A stretch of DNA of 54,602 nt, from NCBI GenBank assembly GCA_900754745.1, contig CAAEEB010000046.1:1-54602 (forward strand). The letters are read 5' to 3'. The translations under genes were made by a program, and so were the position numbers. The notes under the pieces were generated by a model. It was given only the letters and a program-made list of their open reading frames with translations, ran no database searches and had not been told where the DNA came from. The stretch is from an uncultured Collinsella sp. GTDB lineage: Bacteria; Actinomycetota; Coriobacteriia; Coriobacteriales; Coriobacteriaceae. Shown in pieces: positions 34,026 to 41,864 of this stretch (position 1 is the first letter of the stretch; each line of letters starts with the position of its first letter).

Positions 34026-34511
34026 ATGGCATCACTGGAAGTCGGCAAGGTTCAAATCTATACGGGCGACGGCAAGGGCAAGACGACGGCTGCGCTGGGG
34101 CTCGCGCTGCGCGCCACGGGCTATGGACTTAACGTGCTCATGCTTCAGTTTGCCAAGAAGCTGCACTGCGCCGAACATGATGCGGCGCCGCGCCTGGGGC
34201 TGCGTATTGTGCAGGCCGATCGCGACACGCCCGAGGCTTGCGCCGCACAGATCATGGAGCTCGCACGCGAACAGATTAGCGAGGTTGACGTGCTCATTCT
34301 GGACGAACTCGGCGAAGCGATGCGTCGCGGCTTTGTGACACGCGAGGATATCGAAGCACTGATTGCGATAAAGCCCGCCACCACGGAGCTCGTACTCACC
34401 GGCCGTGGCTTGCTGCCCCTCGCCGACCTTGCCGACCTAGTAACCGAAATGCGCCCCGTCAAACACTACTTCGACGAAGGCCTCCTAGCCCGCCAAGGCA
34501 TCGAATACTAG
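34026..34511 (+). CDS. cobO: Cob(I)alamin/cobyrinate adenosyltransferase, BtuR/CobO type
   Basis: This enzyme attaches the adenosyl group to cobalt(I) corrinoid. The 161-aa protein has the P-loop GDGKGKTTAALG near residue 14, the DVLILDELGEA Walker B-like motif, and LTGRGL near the C-terminus, all typical of the CobA/CobO/BtuR family. It lacks the N-terminal extension seen in longer homologues. The ATG at 34026 has GAAAGGA upstream. No other corrinoid gene is adjacent, so a salvage role is likely. Its stop codon lies inside a 30-bp palindrome shared with the convergent MATE gene. Confidence 0.9.
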   Translation: MASLEVGKVQIYTGDGKGKTTAALGLALRATGYGLNVLMLQFAKKLHCAEHDAAPRLGLRIVQADRDTPEACAAQIMELAREQISEVDVLILDELGEAMRRGFVTREDIEALIAIKPATTELVLTGRGLLPLADLADLVTEMRPVKHYFDEGLLARQGIEY

Positions 34512-34537
34512 TCATTGGGGACGTCCCCAATGACTAG
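34508..34537. repeat. Perfect 30-bp palindrome spanning two stop codons
   Basis: CTAGTCATTGGGGAC (34508-34522) is followed directly by its exact reverse complement (34523-34537), with no loop. The TAG of cobO (34509-34511) and the TAG of the MATE gene (34534-34536) both lie inside it. As RNA it can form only a stem with a few unpaired central bases, and it lacks U-tracts. It looks like a repeat inserted at, or coevolved with, the junction. Confidence 0.75.
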
Positions 34538-35883
34538 GCGGTGGCGCGGCCTAGCCAGTTGCCGCTGTGGTGGTAGATGGTGAACATTATGGCGGTGATG
34601 AGCCAGGTTACGGGGTAGACCAGCAGCAGGTGTTCGAGCGAGGGGTCGAGTGGCATAATCGCGAACACCCATGCCACGCGGAGCACGACCGTGCCGAAGA
34701 TCGTGAGCACCATAGGCTGGAAGCTCACGCCGGCGCCACGAATGGAGCCGGACGCGTTCTCGATAATCGAGAAAATCGCGTAGAACGGCGCGATGAAATG
34801 AAGGATCGTCGTGGTGTAAGTCGAAATCGCGACATCGTCGATAAACAGACGCGAAAGCGGGCCCGAGAACACCAGCAGCACGGCAGACAGGCCGCCGATA
34901 AGCACAAACGACAGCACAAGCGACGTGTGGTATCCCTTTCGCATGCGATCGTAATTGCGCGCGCCAAAGTTCTGTGCCGAGAACGTGGTGATCGACACGC
35001 CGAGCGCCTCGGTCACCATCCAGATAATGCCGTCCAGGCGGCCGGACAGGCCCCAAGCGGTCGTGACATCGGCTCCAAACGAGTTGACTGACACCTGAAT
35101 CAGCACGTTCGAGATCGAATACGCCGCAGACTGAACGCCGAGCGGCAAGCCGCACGAAAGCATGCTTTTGCAGATACCGGGATCGATACCGAGCTTAGAG
35201 AGCGAAAGACGCCAGGCACCCGGCGTGCGCATCATGCGAATCACAATCATCGTAGCGTTAGAGCAAATAGTCAGCGCCACCGCGATGCCGCAGCCCAGCG
35301 CTTCCATGTGCAGCACGGCGACAAAGAGAATGTCGAGTGCCACATTGACAAAGCAGCCGGAGGCAATAATGACCGCCGGACCGCGCGTGTCACCCACGGC
35401 ACGCAGCAACGCCGTGCCCATGTTGAGCAGCAGCGCCGCAAACATGGCGGCAAAGTAGCAACGGGCATAGGCAACGCCCTCGGCCAGCAGCTCATGCGGC
35501 GTATTCATCAACACGAGCATCGGCTCGACAAACACCATGCCCAGAATGGAGATGACAATGCCGCCCACCAGCGCGAGCGTCATGGCCGTATGGACCGATC
35601 GGCTCAGGCGCTCGTCATCGTGCTGACCAAAATACTGCCCCGTGATAACAGCGCAGCCGGCACCCACACCGACGCAAAAACCAATGCAAAGCTCCGTAAG
35701 CACCATCGTGGCCTGAATGCCACCCAGCGCGAGCTTGCCGCCAAACTGACCGACGATATAGGTACCGATAAGCGTGTATGCCTGCTGAAAAAACGAGCTA
35801 AAGAAGATGGGAACGCACAGCGACAGCAGCTGTTGCCAAATGACACCCTGCGTTACATCGATAGCCGTAGATTTCTTAGCCAC
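34534..35883 (-). CDS. MATE-family multidrug/Na+ antiporter
   Basis: MATE proteins export organic cations or drugs using Na+ or H+ gradients. The 449-aa protein has about twelve hydrophobic segments. The N-terminal bundle shows SLCVPIFFSSFFQQAYTLI and a VGQFGG/GQYFGQ pattern, a DinF/NorM-like arrangement common in Firmicutes and actinobacteria. The start is GTG at 35883 with GGGGAGG upstream. Substrate is unknown. It is monocistronic and convergent with cobO. Confidence 0.88.
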   Translation of the reverse strand: MAKKSTAIDVTQGVIWQQLLSLCVPIFFSSFFQQAYTLIGTYIVGQFGGKLALGGIQATMVLTELCIGFCVGVGAGCAVITGQYFGQHDDERLSRSVHTAMTLALVGGIVISILGMVFVEPMLVLMNTPHELLAEGVAYARCYFAAMFAALLLNMGTALLRAVGDTRGPAVIIASGCFVNVALDILFVAVLHMEALGCGIAVALTICSNATMIVIRMMRTPGAWRLSLSKLGIDPGICKSMLSCGLPLGVQSAAYSISNVLIQVSVNSFGADVTTAWGLSGRLDGIIWMVTEALGVSITTFSAQNFGARNYDRMRKGYHTSLVLSFVLIGGLSAVLLVFSGPLSRLFIDDVAISTYTTTILHFIAPFYAIFSIIENASGSIRGAGVSFQPMVLTIFGTVVLRVAWVFAIMPLDPSLEHLLLVYPVTWLITAIMFTIYHHSGNWLGRATA

Positions 35884-36008
35884 ACGCCCTCCCCACTAGC
35901 GTACGTCATACAACAAAACGGCAATTTAAGACCAAAGCCAATACCAGCTTAGCACCGACCGATATCGGCCGAAACGCCACAAACCAGAGCCCGGTGCGAA
36001 ATATCTGC

Positions 36009-36923
36009 CTAGTGATACAAACCCGGCTGGTAGTGGTACTCGTTGCTCACATGCGGGCACAGCTGCCAAAAGGCGACAGCACTTGCTGCGGCCACGTTAA
36101 GCGAATCAACCCCGTGCGCCATCGGAATGCGCACGGCTCGGTCGCAGCCAGCAATGGTCTTGGCGCCTAAGCCAGCACCCTCGGTGCCCATAAAGATTGC
36201 CAGGCGGTCAATCTCCTGCAGCGCGGGATCGTCCAACGACACCGAATCATCCGTCAACGCCATGGCGGCACACGAAAAGCCGGCATCGTGTAACGCCGCC
36301 AGCCCATCATGCGGCCATACGCGCGCCTCGCTGCCAATGCGCGTCCAGGGCACCTGGAACACCGTGCCCATGCTTACGCGGGCCGAGCGACGGTACAGCG
36401 GGTCACAGCACGTAGGGCTCACCAAAATGCCATCGACGTTCAGCGCAGCCGCCGAGCGGAAAATCGCGCCGACGTTGGTGTGGTCGACAATGCCCTCGAG
36501 CACGCACACGCGCACCGGGCGCTCCCCCGCTGCCTCGACTACGCCGTCCAAGAACTCATCAACCGGAATCTGACGCGGGCGACGGAACGCCGCGAGCGCA
36601 CCGCGCGTCACGTTAAAGCCCGTCAACTGCTCCATAAGCTCCATCGAGGCCACGAACACGGGAACCGGGCCCGCACCTTCGCGTACCGCCAGGCGCTCAA
36701 ACAGCGGCATCATCTGGTCGAGCCAGCGCTCGCCCAAAAGAAAGCTCACCGGCTCGTACCCGGCGCGAACCGCACGCTCGATAACCTTGGCACTCTCGGC
36801 GATAAAGATGCCCTTCTGCGGCTCCAGCACGCAGCGAAGCTCGCGCTCGGTCAGTCGCACGTAGGCATCGAGCCGTTCATCCTCGAGAGAATCGATTCGC
36901 AGAACCTCAACGGCATCAGTCAT
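36009..36923 (-). CDS. SpoU/TrmH-family RNA 2'-O-methyltransferase
   Basis: This SPOUT-fold methyltransferase modifies ribose in tRNA or rRNA. The 304-aa protein has an N-terminal substrate-binding part (about 1-140) and a SpoU domain with motif 1 HTNVGAIFRSAAAL, motif 2 IFMGTEGAGLG and motif 3 IPMAHGVDSLNVAAASAV. The ATG at 36923 is preferred over the upstream frame, which runs to 36995 without a ribosome site, although the site here is also weak. Target nucleoside cannot be told from sequence. It is downstream of folA, separated by a short hairpin region. Confidence 0.88.
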   Translation of the reverse strand: MTDAVEVLRIDSLEDERLDAYVRLTERELRCVLEPQKGIFIAESAKVIERAVRAGYEPVSFLLGERWLDQMMPLFERLAVREGAGPVPVFVASMELMEQLTGFNVTRGALAAFRRPRQIPVDEFLDGVVEAAGERPVRVCVLEGIVDHTNVGAIFRSAAALNVDGILVSPTCCDPLYRRSARVSMGTVFQVPWTRIGSEARVWPHDGLAALHDAGFSCAAMALTDDSVSLDDPALQEIDRLAIFMGTEGAGLGAKTIAGCDRAVRIPMAHGVDSLNVAAASAVAFWQLCPHVSNEYHYQPGLYH

Positions 36924-37002
36924 AGCAGCCAACCCGCACCTTTCTTTGCAGCACCTATACAAATATCGGGGCAACGCCATGCGCTGTCCCGTCACTCATT
37001 CC

Positions 37003-37033
37003 AACCCGATAATACCGAAGGGATAATCGGGTT
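37003..37033 (-). terminator. Weak hairpin at the folA stop
   Basis: AACCCGAT (37003-37010) and ATCGGGTT (37026-37033) form an 8-bp stem around a 15-nt loop that overlaps the folA stop codon. No U-tract follows on the minus strand, so termination activity is uncertain. Confidence 0.35.
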
Positions 37034-37560
37034 TACGCATCGACGCGACGATACGTCACGAACTCATATTTGAGGCCCTCATCGCCCTCTCCGGCAGCGA
37101 CAACCGCCGGTTCGCTGGCCCTCGCAATCTCCCACGCGGGATCGGCATCCAGGTCGGGAAAATACGTATCCACGGCATGCACGCAGTGGTTATGCGTGAC
37201 CTCGGCCTCGATGCAATACGGCAAAAACTGACGATACACCTCGCCGCCGCCGATCACCCACGCAACGGGCTCATCGGCAACGGCGGCAAGCGCCTCGTCA
37301 ACGCTATGCACCACGTCGACGCCCTCGGGCGCAAAGCCCTCGTCGCGCGTGAGCACAATGTTGCGGCGATTCTTGAGCGGGCGCCCGCCGGGAAAACTCA
37401 GCAGCGTCTTGCGTCCCATAATGACCGGATGGCCCTTGGTGCACGCCACAAAATGGCGCATATCGGCGCGGTTGGACACCACCATATCACCCTCGCAGCC
37501 AATGCCCCAGTCATCACACACGGCAACGATGGCAGAAAGTTTACACGTCACGCTCGTCAC
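37033..37560 (-). CDS. folA: Dihydrofolate reductase
   Basis: DHFR regenerates tetrahydrofolate with NADPH. The 175-aa protein shows the family order: LSAIVAVCDDWGIGCEGDM at the N-terminus with the Met20-like loop, HPVIMGRKTLLSFP, NIVLTRD, and the NADP loop VIGGGEVYRQFLP, ending in the beta strand YEFVTYRR. The start is GTG at 37560, immediately after the thyA stop, with no clear ribosome site, so translation probably depends on thyA. The thyA-folA pairing makes biochemical sense because ThyA oxidises the folate that DHFR reduces. Confidence 0.94.
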   Translation of the reverse strand: MTSVTCKLSAIVAVCDDWGIGCEGDMVVSNRADMRHFVACTKGHPVIMGRKTLLSFPGGRPLKNRRNIVLTRDEGFAPEGVDVVHSVDEALAAVADEPVAWVIGGGEVYRQFLPYCIEAEVTHNHCVHAVDTYFPDLDADPAWEIARASEPAVVAAGEGDEGLKYEFVTYRRVDA

Positions 37561-38409
37561 CTACACCGCGATTGGGATGTTCTTGACCTGCGGGCCATGC
37601 TCGTAACCCTCGACGATGAGGTCGTCGGTCGTAAACGCATAGAAGTCATGCACATCGGGGTTGAGCGTTACCTCGGGCGCGGCAAACTGCGGACGCTCGA
37701 TAAGCTCGCGGACGATATCGACATGGCGGTCGTAAATATGAGCATCGGCGATCACGTGCAGCAGCTCGCCGGGAATCATATCGACCGACTGCGCAACCAT
37801 CATCAGCAGAATGGCGTACTGGCACACGTTCCAGTTATTCGCGGCCAAAATATCCTGGCTACGCTGATTGAGAATCATGTTGAGCGTCGGCTTGTCATCC
37901 TGCGGGCGCTGTGTGACGTTATAGGTCACGCTATAGGCGCACGGATACAGGTGCATCTCGGACAGATCACTGAACACGTAGGTGTTCGTCATAATACGAC
38001 GGCTATACGGCGTGTGCTTAAGGTCGTACAGCACGCGGTCCATCTGATCGAAGTCACCCTCGGCATAATGGCTCTTCTGGCCAATCTGATACCCATAGGC
38101 CTTACCGATGGAGCCGGTCTCATCGGCCCACTCATCCCAGATATGGCTGTTGAGGTCATGTACGTTATTAGACTTCTTCTGATAGATCCACAGAATCTCG
38201 TCCATAGCAGACTTAAGCGCCGTGCGACGCAGCGTGAGCGCCGGGAACTCCTCGCGCAGGTCGTAGCGCGCCGTGACACCAAAGTTTTTAATGGTATAGG
38301 CAGGGGTGCCGTCCTCCCACACCGGACGGACCTTCTGCCCCTCGGTAGTGGTGCCATGGTCCAAAATATCGCGGCACATGGTTACAAACTGTCGATCAGC
38401 TTTGCTCAT
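37561..38409 (-). CDS. thyA: Thymidylate synthase
   Basis: ThyA makes dTMP from dUMP with methylene-tetrahydrofolate. The 282-aa protein contains the catalytic Cys in LYPCAYSVTYNV, NQRSQDILAANNWNV (the dUMP-binding RSxD/N region) and DAHIYDRH. The residue after Cys is Ala rather than the His of the E. coli PCH motif, a variant known in other ThyA lineages. The ATG at 38409 has AGGAGG upstream, and a TACAAT element lies about 40 nt up. It is divergent from the DUF134 gene and co-transcribed with folA. Confidence 0.94.
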   Translation of the reverse strand: MSKADRQFVTMCRDILDHGTTTEGQKVRPVWEDGTPAYTIKNFGVTARYDLREEFPALTLRRTALKSAMDEILWIYQKKSNNVHDLNSHIWDEWADETGSIGKAYGYQIGQKSHYAEGDFDQMDRVLYDLKHTPYSRRIMTNTYVFSDLSEMHLYPCAYSVTYNVTQRPQDDKPTLNMILNQRSQDILAANNWNVCQYAILLMMVAQSVDMIPGELLHVIADAHIYDRHVDIVRELIERPQFAAPEVTLNPDVHDFYAFTTDDLIVEGYEHGPQVKNIPIAV

Positions 38410-38496
38410 TGACCCTCCTGTCAGTCGCCTATAAGCGATTTTTATTGTAGCCCAGGCGCACTCGACCCCACAGCCCTAACATAAGCCGTCATTTTC

Positions 38497-38561
38497 TGAC
38501 ATATGCCAAAAATACCTTGCGCTCAACGACCAACACGCTATTCTATTGTTGACATATGTCA
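38497..38561 (+). promoter_or_regulatory. Twin TGACATATG operators and promoter of the DUF134 gene
   Basis: TGACATATGCCA (38497-38508) and the perfect palindrome TGACATATGTCA (38550-38561) are 53 nt apart centre to centre, about five helical turns. Between them are TTGCGC (38517-38522) and TATTCT (38539-38544) with 16-nt spacing, a plausible promoter. Binding by the adjacent DUF134 regulator, with looping repression, is inference. Confidence 0.5.
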
Positions 38562-38575
38562 GATAAGGAGTGTGC

Positions 38576-39340
38576 ATGGCAGGAAGACGAGAAAAACTGC
38601 GCCGCGTCGGGATCATTCCCGAATACCGTGGCTTTACCCCCGACGGCCTAGCCAGCGGAGACGCCATCGATATGACGGTCGACGAGCTCGAAGTCCTGCG
38701 GCTGTGCGACCTGGAAGGCCTCAATCAGGAGGCCGTCGCCCAGCACATGGGCATTGCCCGCGCCACGGTGGCGGCCATTTGCAGCCGCGCACATCGCAAG
38801 GTTGCCAACGCGCTGGTCAACGGACGAGCGCTCGTCATCGAGGGCGGCAATATCGCGTACTCCCCCATCACCACAACGACGGCCGCATGGCCAGCAAAGG
38901 AGGTCGGCACCATGAGGGTGGCAACGACGTACGACAACGGCAACATCTTTATGCACTTTGGACGCAGCGAGCAGTTCAAGATCTACGACATACAGGACGG
39001 CAAGGTGCTCAATGAGCAGGTCGTGGGCACCGGCGGCACCGGCCACGGCGCTCTTGCGGGCCTCCTTGCCAACGGCGGCGTGGATACGCTCATCTGCGGC
39101 GGCATCGGCGGCGGCGCCATCAACGCGCTCGCCCAGGCAGGCATCACCGTTTACGCGGGTGCTCAGGGAAGCTGCGACGCCTGCGTCGAGGACCTTATCG
39201 CCGGCACGCTTGCACAGAACGGCGAGGCCACGTGTGGCTGCCACGGTCACGACCACGAGCACACCCACGAGCACGGCGAGTCCTGCGGTTGCCACGGCCA
39301 TCACGAGCACGAGAGCCACGAGGGCTGCAGCTGTCACTAA
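38576..39340 (+). CDS. DUF134 HTH regulator fused to NifX/NifB-type domain with His-rich tail
   Basis: This 254-aa protein has three parts. Residues 1-105 match the DUF134 helix-turn-helix family (RLCDLEGLNQEAVAQHMGIA). Residues about 110-215 match the dinitrogenase iron-molybdenum cofactor-binding fold, with MHFGRSEQFKIYDI and ICGGIGGGAINAL. The last 40 residues are His- and Cys-rich (CGCHGHDHEHTHEHGE). It likely binds a metal or metal cluster and regulates transcription. The ATG at 38576 has AAGGAG. No nitrogenase genes are nearby, so the domain probably serves metal handling in an anaerobe. Confidence 0.85.
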   Translation: MAGRREKLRRVGIIPEYRGFTPDGLASGDAIDMTVDELEVLRLCDLEGLNQEAVAQHMGIARATVAAICSRAHRKVANALVNGRALVIEGGNIAYSPITTTTAAWPAKEVGTMRVATTYDNGNIFMHFGRSEQFKIYDIQDGKVLNEQVVGTGGTGHGALAGLLANGGVDTLICGGIGGGAINALAQAGITVYAGAQGSCDACVEDLIAGTLAQNGEATCGCHGHDHEHTHEHGESCGCHGHHEHESHEGCSCH

Positions 39341-39403
39341 CGGCACACCACCGCAAACTCGGAGCGCATCGCCACGCGCAGCCCGACAATCAAATCCCAC
39401 AAC

Positions 39404-39435
39404 AAAGGCCACCCGGAAACTTCCGAGTGGCCTTT
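39404..39435. terminator. Bidirectional terminator between convergent genes
   Basis: AAAGGCCAC pairs with GTGGCCTTT, with CGGAA/TTCCG inside. The stem ends in A and T runs on either side but lacks a long U-tract. It separates the DUF134 gene (plus) and ffh (minus). Confidence 0.7.
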
Positions 39436-39460
39436 GCCATATCAAGCTGTAATTGCAGCC

Positions 39461-40936
39461 CTACTTTTTATTGCGCATCTGCGCTTCCATCTGGCGCAGC
39501 AGCTCCATATCGGACTTGGGACCGCCCGTACCCAGGCCACCCATGCCGCCCAGACCCATAGCGTCCAGACCAGGGATGTTGGGCATGCGCATCTTCTTGC
39601 CCTTCTTACCCTTTTTTCCCTTCTTGCCGCCGGCTTGCGCCTGATTGGCCATCGTGCGCATGCGGCCCATCATCTTGTTCATCTCGCCCCACTGTTTCAT
39701 AAGGCTGTTGACCTCGGTGGGGGTCACGCCGGCACCCTTGGCAATGCGGGCGCGGCGCTGGCCGTTGATGATGGAGGGACGCAGGCGCTCCTCCTTGGTC
39801 ATGGACATGATGATGGCCTCGTTCTTATCGAAGATGCCCTCGTCCAGGTTGCCGCCCATCTGGTTGAGCGCGCGCTGACCGCCGGGGAGCATGCCCAGGA
39901 TGCCCTTCATGCCGCCCATCTTCTTGACGGCCTTCATCTGGTCGAGCATATCGTTCATGGTAAAGCCCTCGCGCAGCATGCGCTCGGCGGCCTCGAGCTG
40001 CTCGGCGTCGGCCGCCTCCTGGGCCTTCTCGATAATGCCGACGACGTCGCCCATACCCAGGATGCGCTTGGCCATGCGGTCGGGATAGAACGGCTCCAGC
40101 GAATCGGGCTTCTCGCCCATGCTCACGAACTTGATGGGCTTACCGGTCACCTGGCGCACCGAAAGCGCGCCACCGCCACGGGCGTCACCGTCGAGCTTGG
40201 AGATGATCACGCCGTCAAAGTCGGTGCGCTCGGCAAACGTCGAGACCACGTTGACGATGTCCTGACCGGTCATGGCATCGACGACCATCAGCACCTGGTC
40301 GGGCTTGACGGCCTTCTTGATGTCGACGGCCTCCTGCATCATCTGCTCGTCGATCTGAAGACGACCGGCGGTATCGACGATGACCACGTCGCGCAGGTGG
40401 TCGACGGCCTCCTGGATAGCGCCCTTGGCGATGTCGACCGGGTGCGCACCGTCGCCGCGGAAGACCGGCACGCCGATCTCGCCGCCGAGCGTGGCCAGCT
40501 GGTCGGCTGCGGCGGGACGGTAGACATCGCACGCGGCGAGCAGCGGCGAGCGGCCCTGCTTCTTAAGCAGGTAGGCCAGCTTTACGGCCGCCGTAGTCTT
40601 ACCGGAACCCTGCAGACCCACGAGCATGATGACATTGGGAATGCGGTTGCTAAAGACGAGCTTGCTCTCGGTGGAGCCGAGCATCTCGGTAAGCTCGTCG
40701 AGCACGATCTTGACGACGTTTTGCGCCGGCGACAGCGACTCCATGACCTCGGCGGTCATGCAGCGCTCCTTGGTCTTGGCGACGAACTCCTTGACGACCT
40801 TAAAGTTGACGTCGGCCTCGAGCAGCGCCATGCGAATGTCACGCATAGCCGAGGTGATATCGGCCTCGGTCAGCTTACCCTTGCCGCGCAGGCGGTCAAA
40901 TGTGTCGTTGAGGCGATCGCTCAGGGAATCAAACAC
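39461..40936 (-). CDS. ffh: Signal recognition particle protein Ffh
   Basis: Ffh binds 4.5S RNA and signal peptides to target proteins to the membrane. The 491-aa protein has an N domain (1-90) and a G domain with VGLQGSGKTTAAVKLA, VDTAGRLQID, TKERC-type G elements and KLDGDARGGGALS. A Met-rich M domain starts at about 330 (MKGILGMLPGG). The C-terminus has a KKGKKGKKGKK stretch and Gly/Met-rich end, longer than E. coli Ffh. The start is GTG at 40936 with AAGGAG. It follows ftsY by 10 nt, so the two SRP-pathway GTPases are co-expressed. Confidence 0.95.
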   Translation of the reverse strand: MFDSLSDRLNDTFDRLRGKGKLTEADITSAMRDIRMALLEADVNFKVVKEFVAKTKERCMTAEVMESLSPAQNVVKIVLDELTEMLGSTESKLVFSNRIPNVIMLVGLQGSGKTTAAVKLAYLLKKQGRSPLLAACDVYRPAAADQLATLGGEIGVPVFRGDGAHPVDIAKGAIQEAVDHLRDVVIVDTAGRLQIDEQMMQEAVDIKKAVKPDQVLMVVDAMTGQDIVNVVSTFAERTDFDGVIISKLDGDARGGGALSVRQVTGKPIKFVSMGEKPDSLEPFYPDRMAKRILGMGDVVGIIEKAQEAADAEQLEAAERMLREGFTMNDMLDQMKAVKKMGGMKGILGMLPGGQRALNQMGGNLDEGIFDKNEAIIMSMTKEERLRPSIINGQRRARIAKGAGVTPTEVNSLMKQWGEMNKMMGRMRTMANQAQAGGKKGKKGKKGKKMRMPNIPGLDAMGLGGMGGLGTGGPKSDMELLRQMEAQMRNKK

Positions 40937-40946
40937 TAGTCACTCC

Positions 40947-41864
40947 TTAGTTGGACTCGCCCACCAGGGCGCGGCAGAAATCTTTGGCATTAAACTCCTG
41001 CAGGTCATCGACCTGCTCACCCACGCCGATGCGCAGGATCGGAAGCTTGAGCTTCTCGGCCACGGCCATGGCGATACCGCCCTTTGCCGTGCCGTCGAGC
41101 TTAGTCATGATAATACCGTCCAGGCCCAGCGCCTCGTTAAACTCGAGCGCCTGGTTCAGACCGTTCTGACCGGTGGCGGCATCGATCACAAGCACGACCG
41201 AGACCGGCATGGGGCCGGCGGCCATATTGGCGGCGCGCTTACGGGTCACGTTGACCACCTTGGCGAGCTCGCGCATGAGCTCGGGGCTCGTGTGCAGACG
41301 GCCGGCGGTATCGATGAGCACCAGGTCGCTGCCGCGCTTATCGGCCTCGTCGAGCACGTCGTAGCACACGCTCGCCGGATCGGAGCCGCGGTCGCGCTTG
41401 ATGACCGGCACGCCGGCGCGCTGGCCCCACACATCGAGCTGCTCGATGGCGGCGGCGCGGAAGGTGTCGGCCGAACCGATCACCACGTTCTTGCCGCGGG
41501 CGGCCATGGCGCTCGCAATCTTGCCGACCGTGGTGGTCTTGCCGGCGCCGTTGATGCCGACAAACAGCACGCAGCTCGGCGTATCGGAAAACGGGTCGCG
41601 CTCAACAGGCACAAAATGGCCCTCGAGCTGCTCGGCCAGGGCACGGCGAAGCTGCGGGGCGGTCTTAAGGTTCTTCTTGGCAGCGGCGTCGCGCAGGTCA
41701 TCGGAGACCTGAATGGCGACCTCAGCACCCATGTCACCCATGACGAGGGTGTCCTCAAGGTCCTCCCAAAAATCCTCGTCGACCTCACCGCCAAAGTAAA
41801 AGACCTCGTTGAGGGCCTCGCGGCTGCGCTCGAGTCCGCGCGAGAGTGCGTCAAAGAATCCCAT
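40947..41864 (-). CDS. ftsY: SRP receptor FtsY
   Basis: FtsY is the membrane-associated receptor for Ffh. The 305-aa protein lacks the long acidic A domain of E. coli FtsY but keeps the NG domain, with FVGINGAGKTTTVGKIA near residue 102, DTFRAAAIEQL, LIDTAGRLHT, and KLDGTAKGGIAMA. The N-terminal helix MGFFDALSRGL probably mediates membrane contact. The ATG at 41864 overlaps the smc stop as TAATG. The smc-ftsY-ffh order is typical of actinobacteria and firmicutes. Confidence 0.95.
   Translation of the reverse strand: MGFFDALSRGLERSREALNEVFYFGGEVDEDFWEDLEDTLVMGDMGAEVAIQVSDDLRDAAAKKNLKTAPQLRRALAEQLEGHFVPVERDPFSDTPSCVLFVGINGAGKTTTVGKIASAMAARGKNVVIGSADTFRAAAIEQLDVWGQRAGVPVIKRDRGSDPASVCYDVLDEADKRGSDLVLIDTAGRLHTSPELMRELAKVVNVTRKRAANMAAGPMPVSVVLVIDAATGQNGLNQALEFNEALGLDGIIMTKLDGTAKGGIAMAVAEKLKLPILRIGVGEQVDDLQEFNAKDFCRALVGESN

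Noticed and set aside
37033..38409. ThyA with PCA in place of PCH
   Set aside because: The residue after the catalytic Cys varies naturally among ThyA lineages, and all other motifs are intact, so I do not treat it as inactivation.
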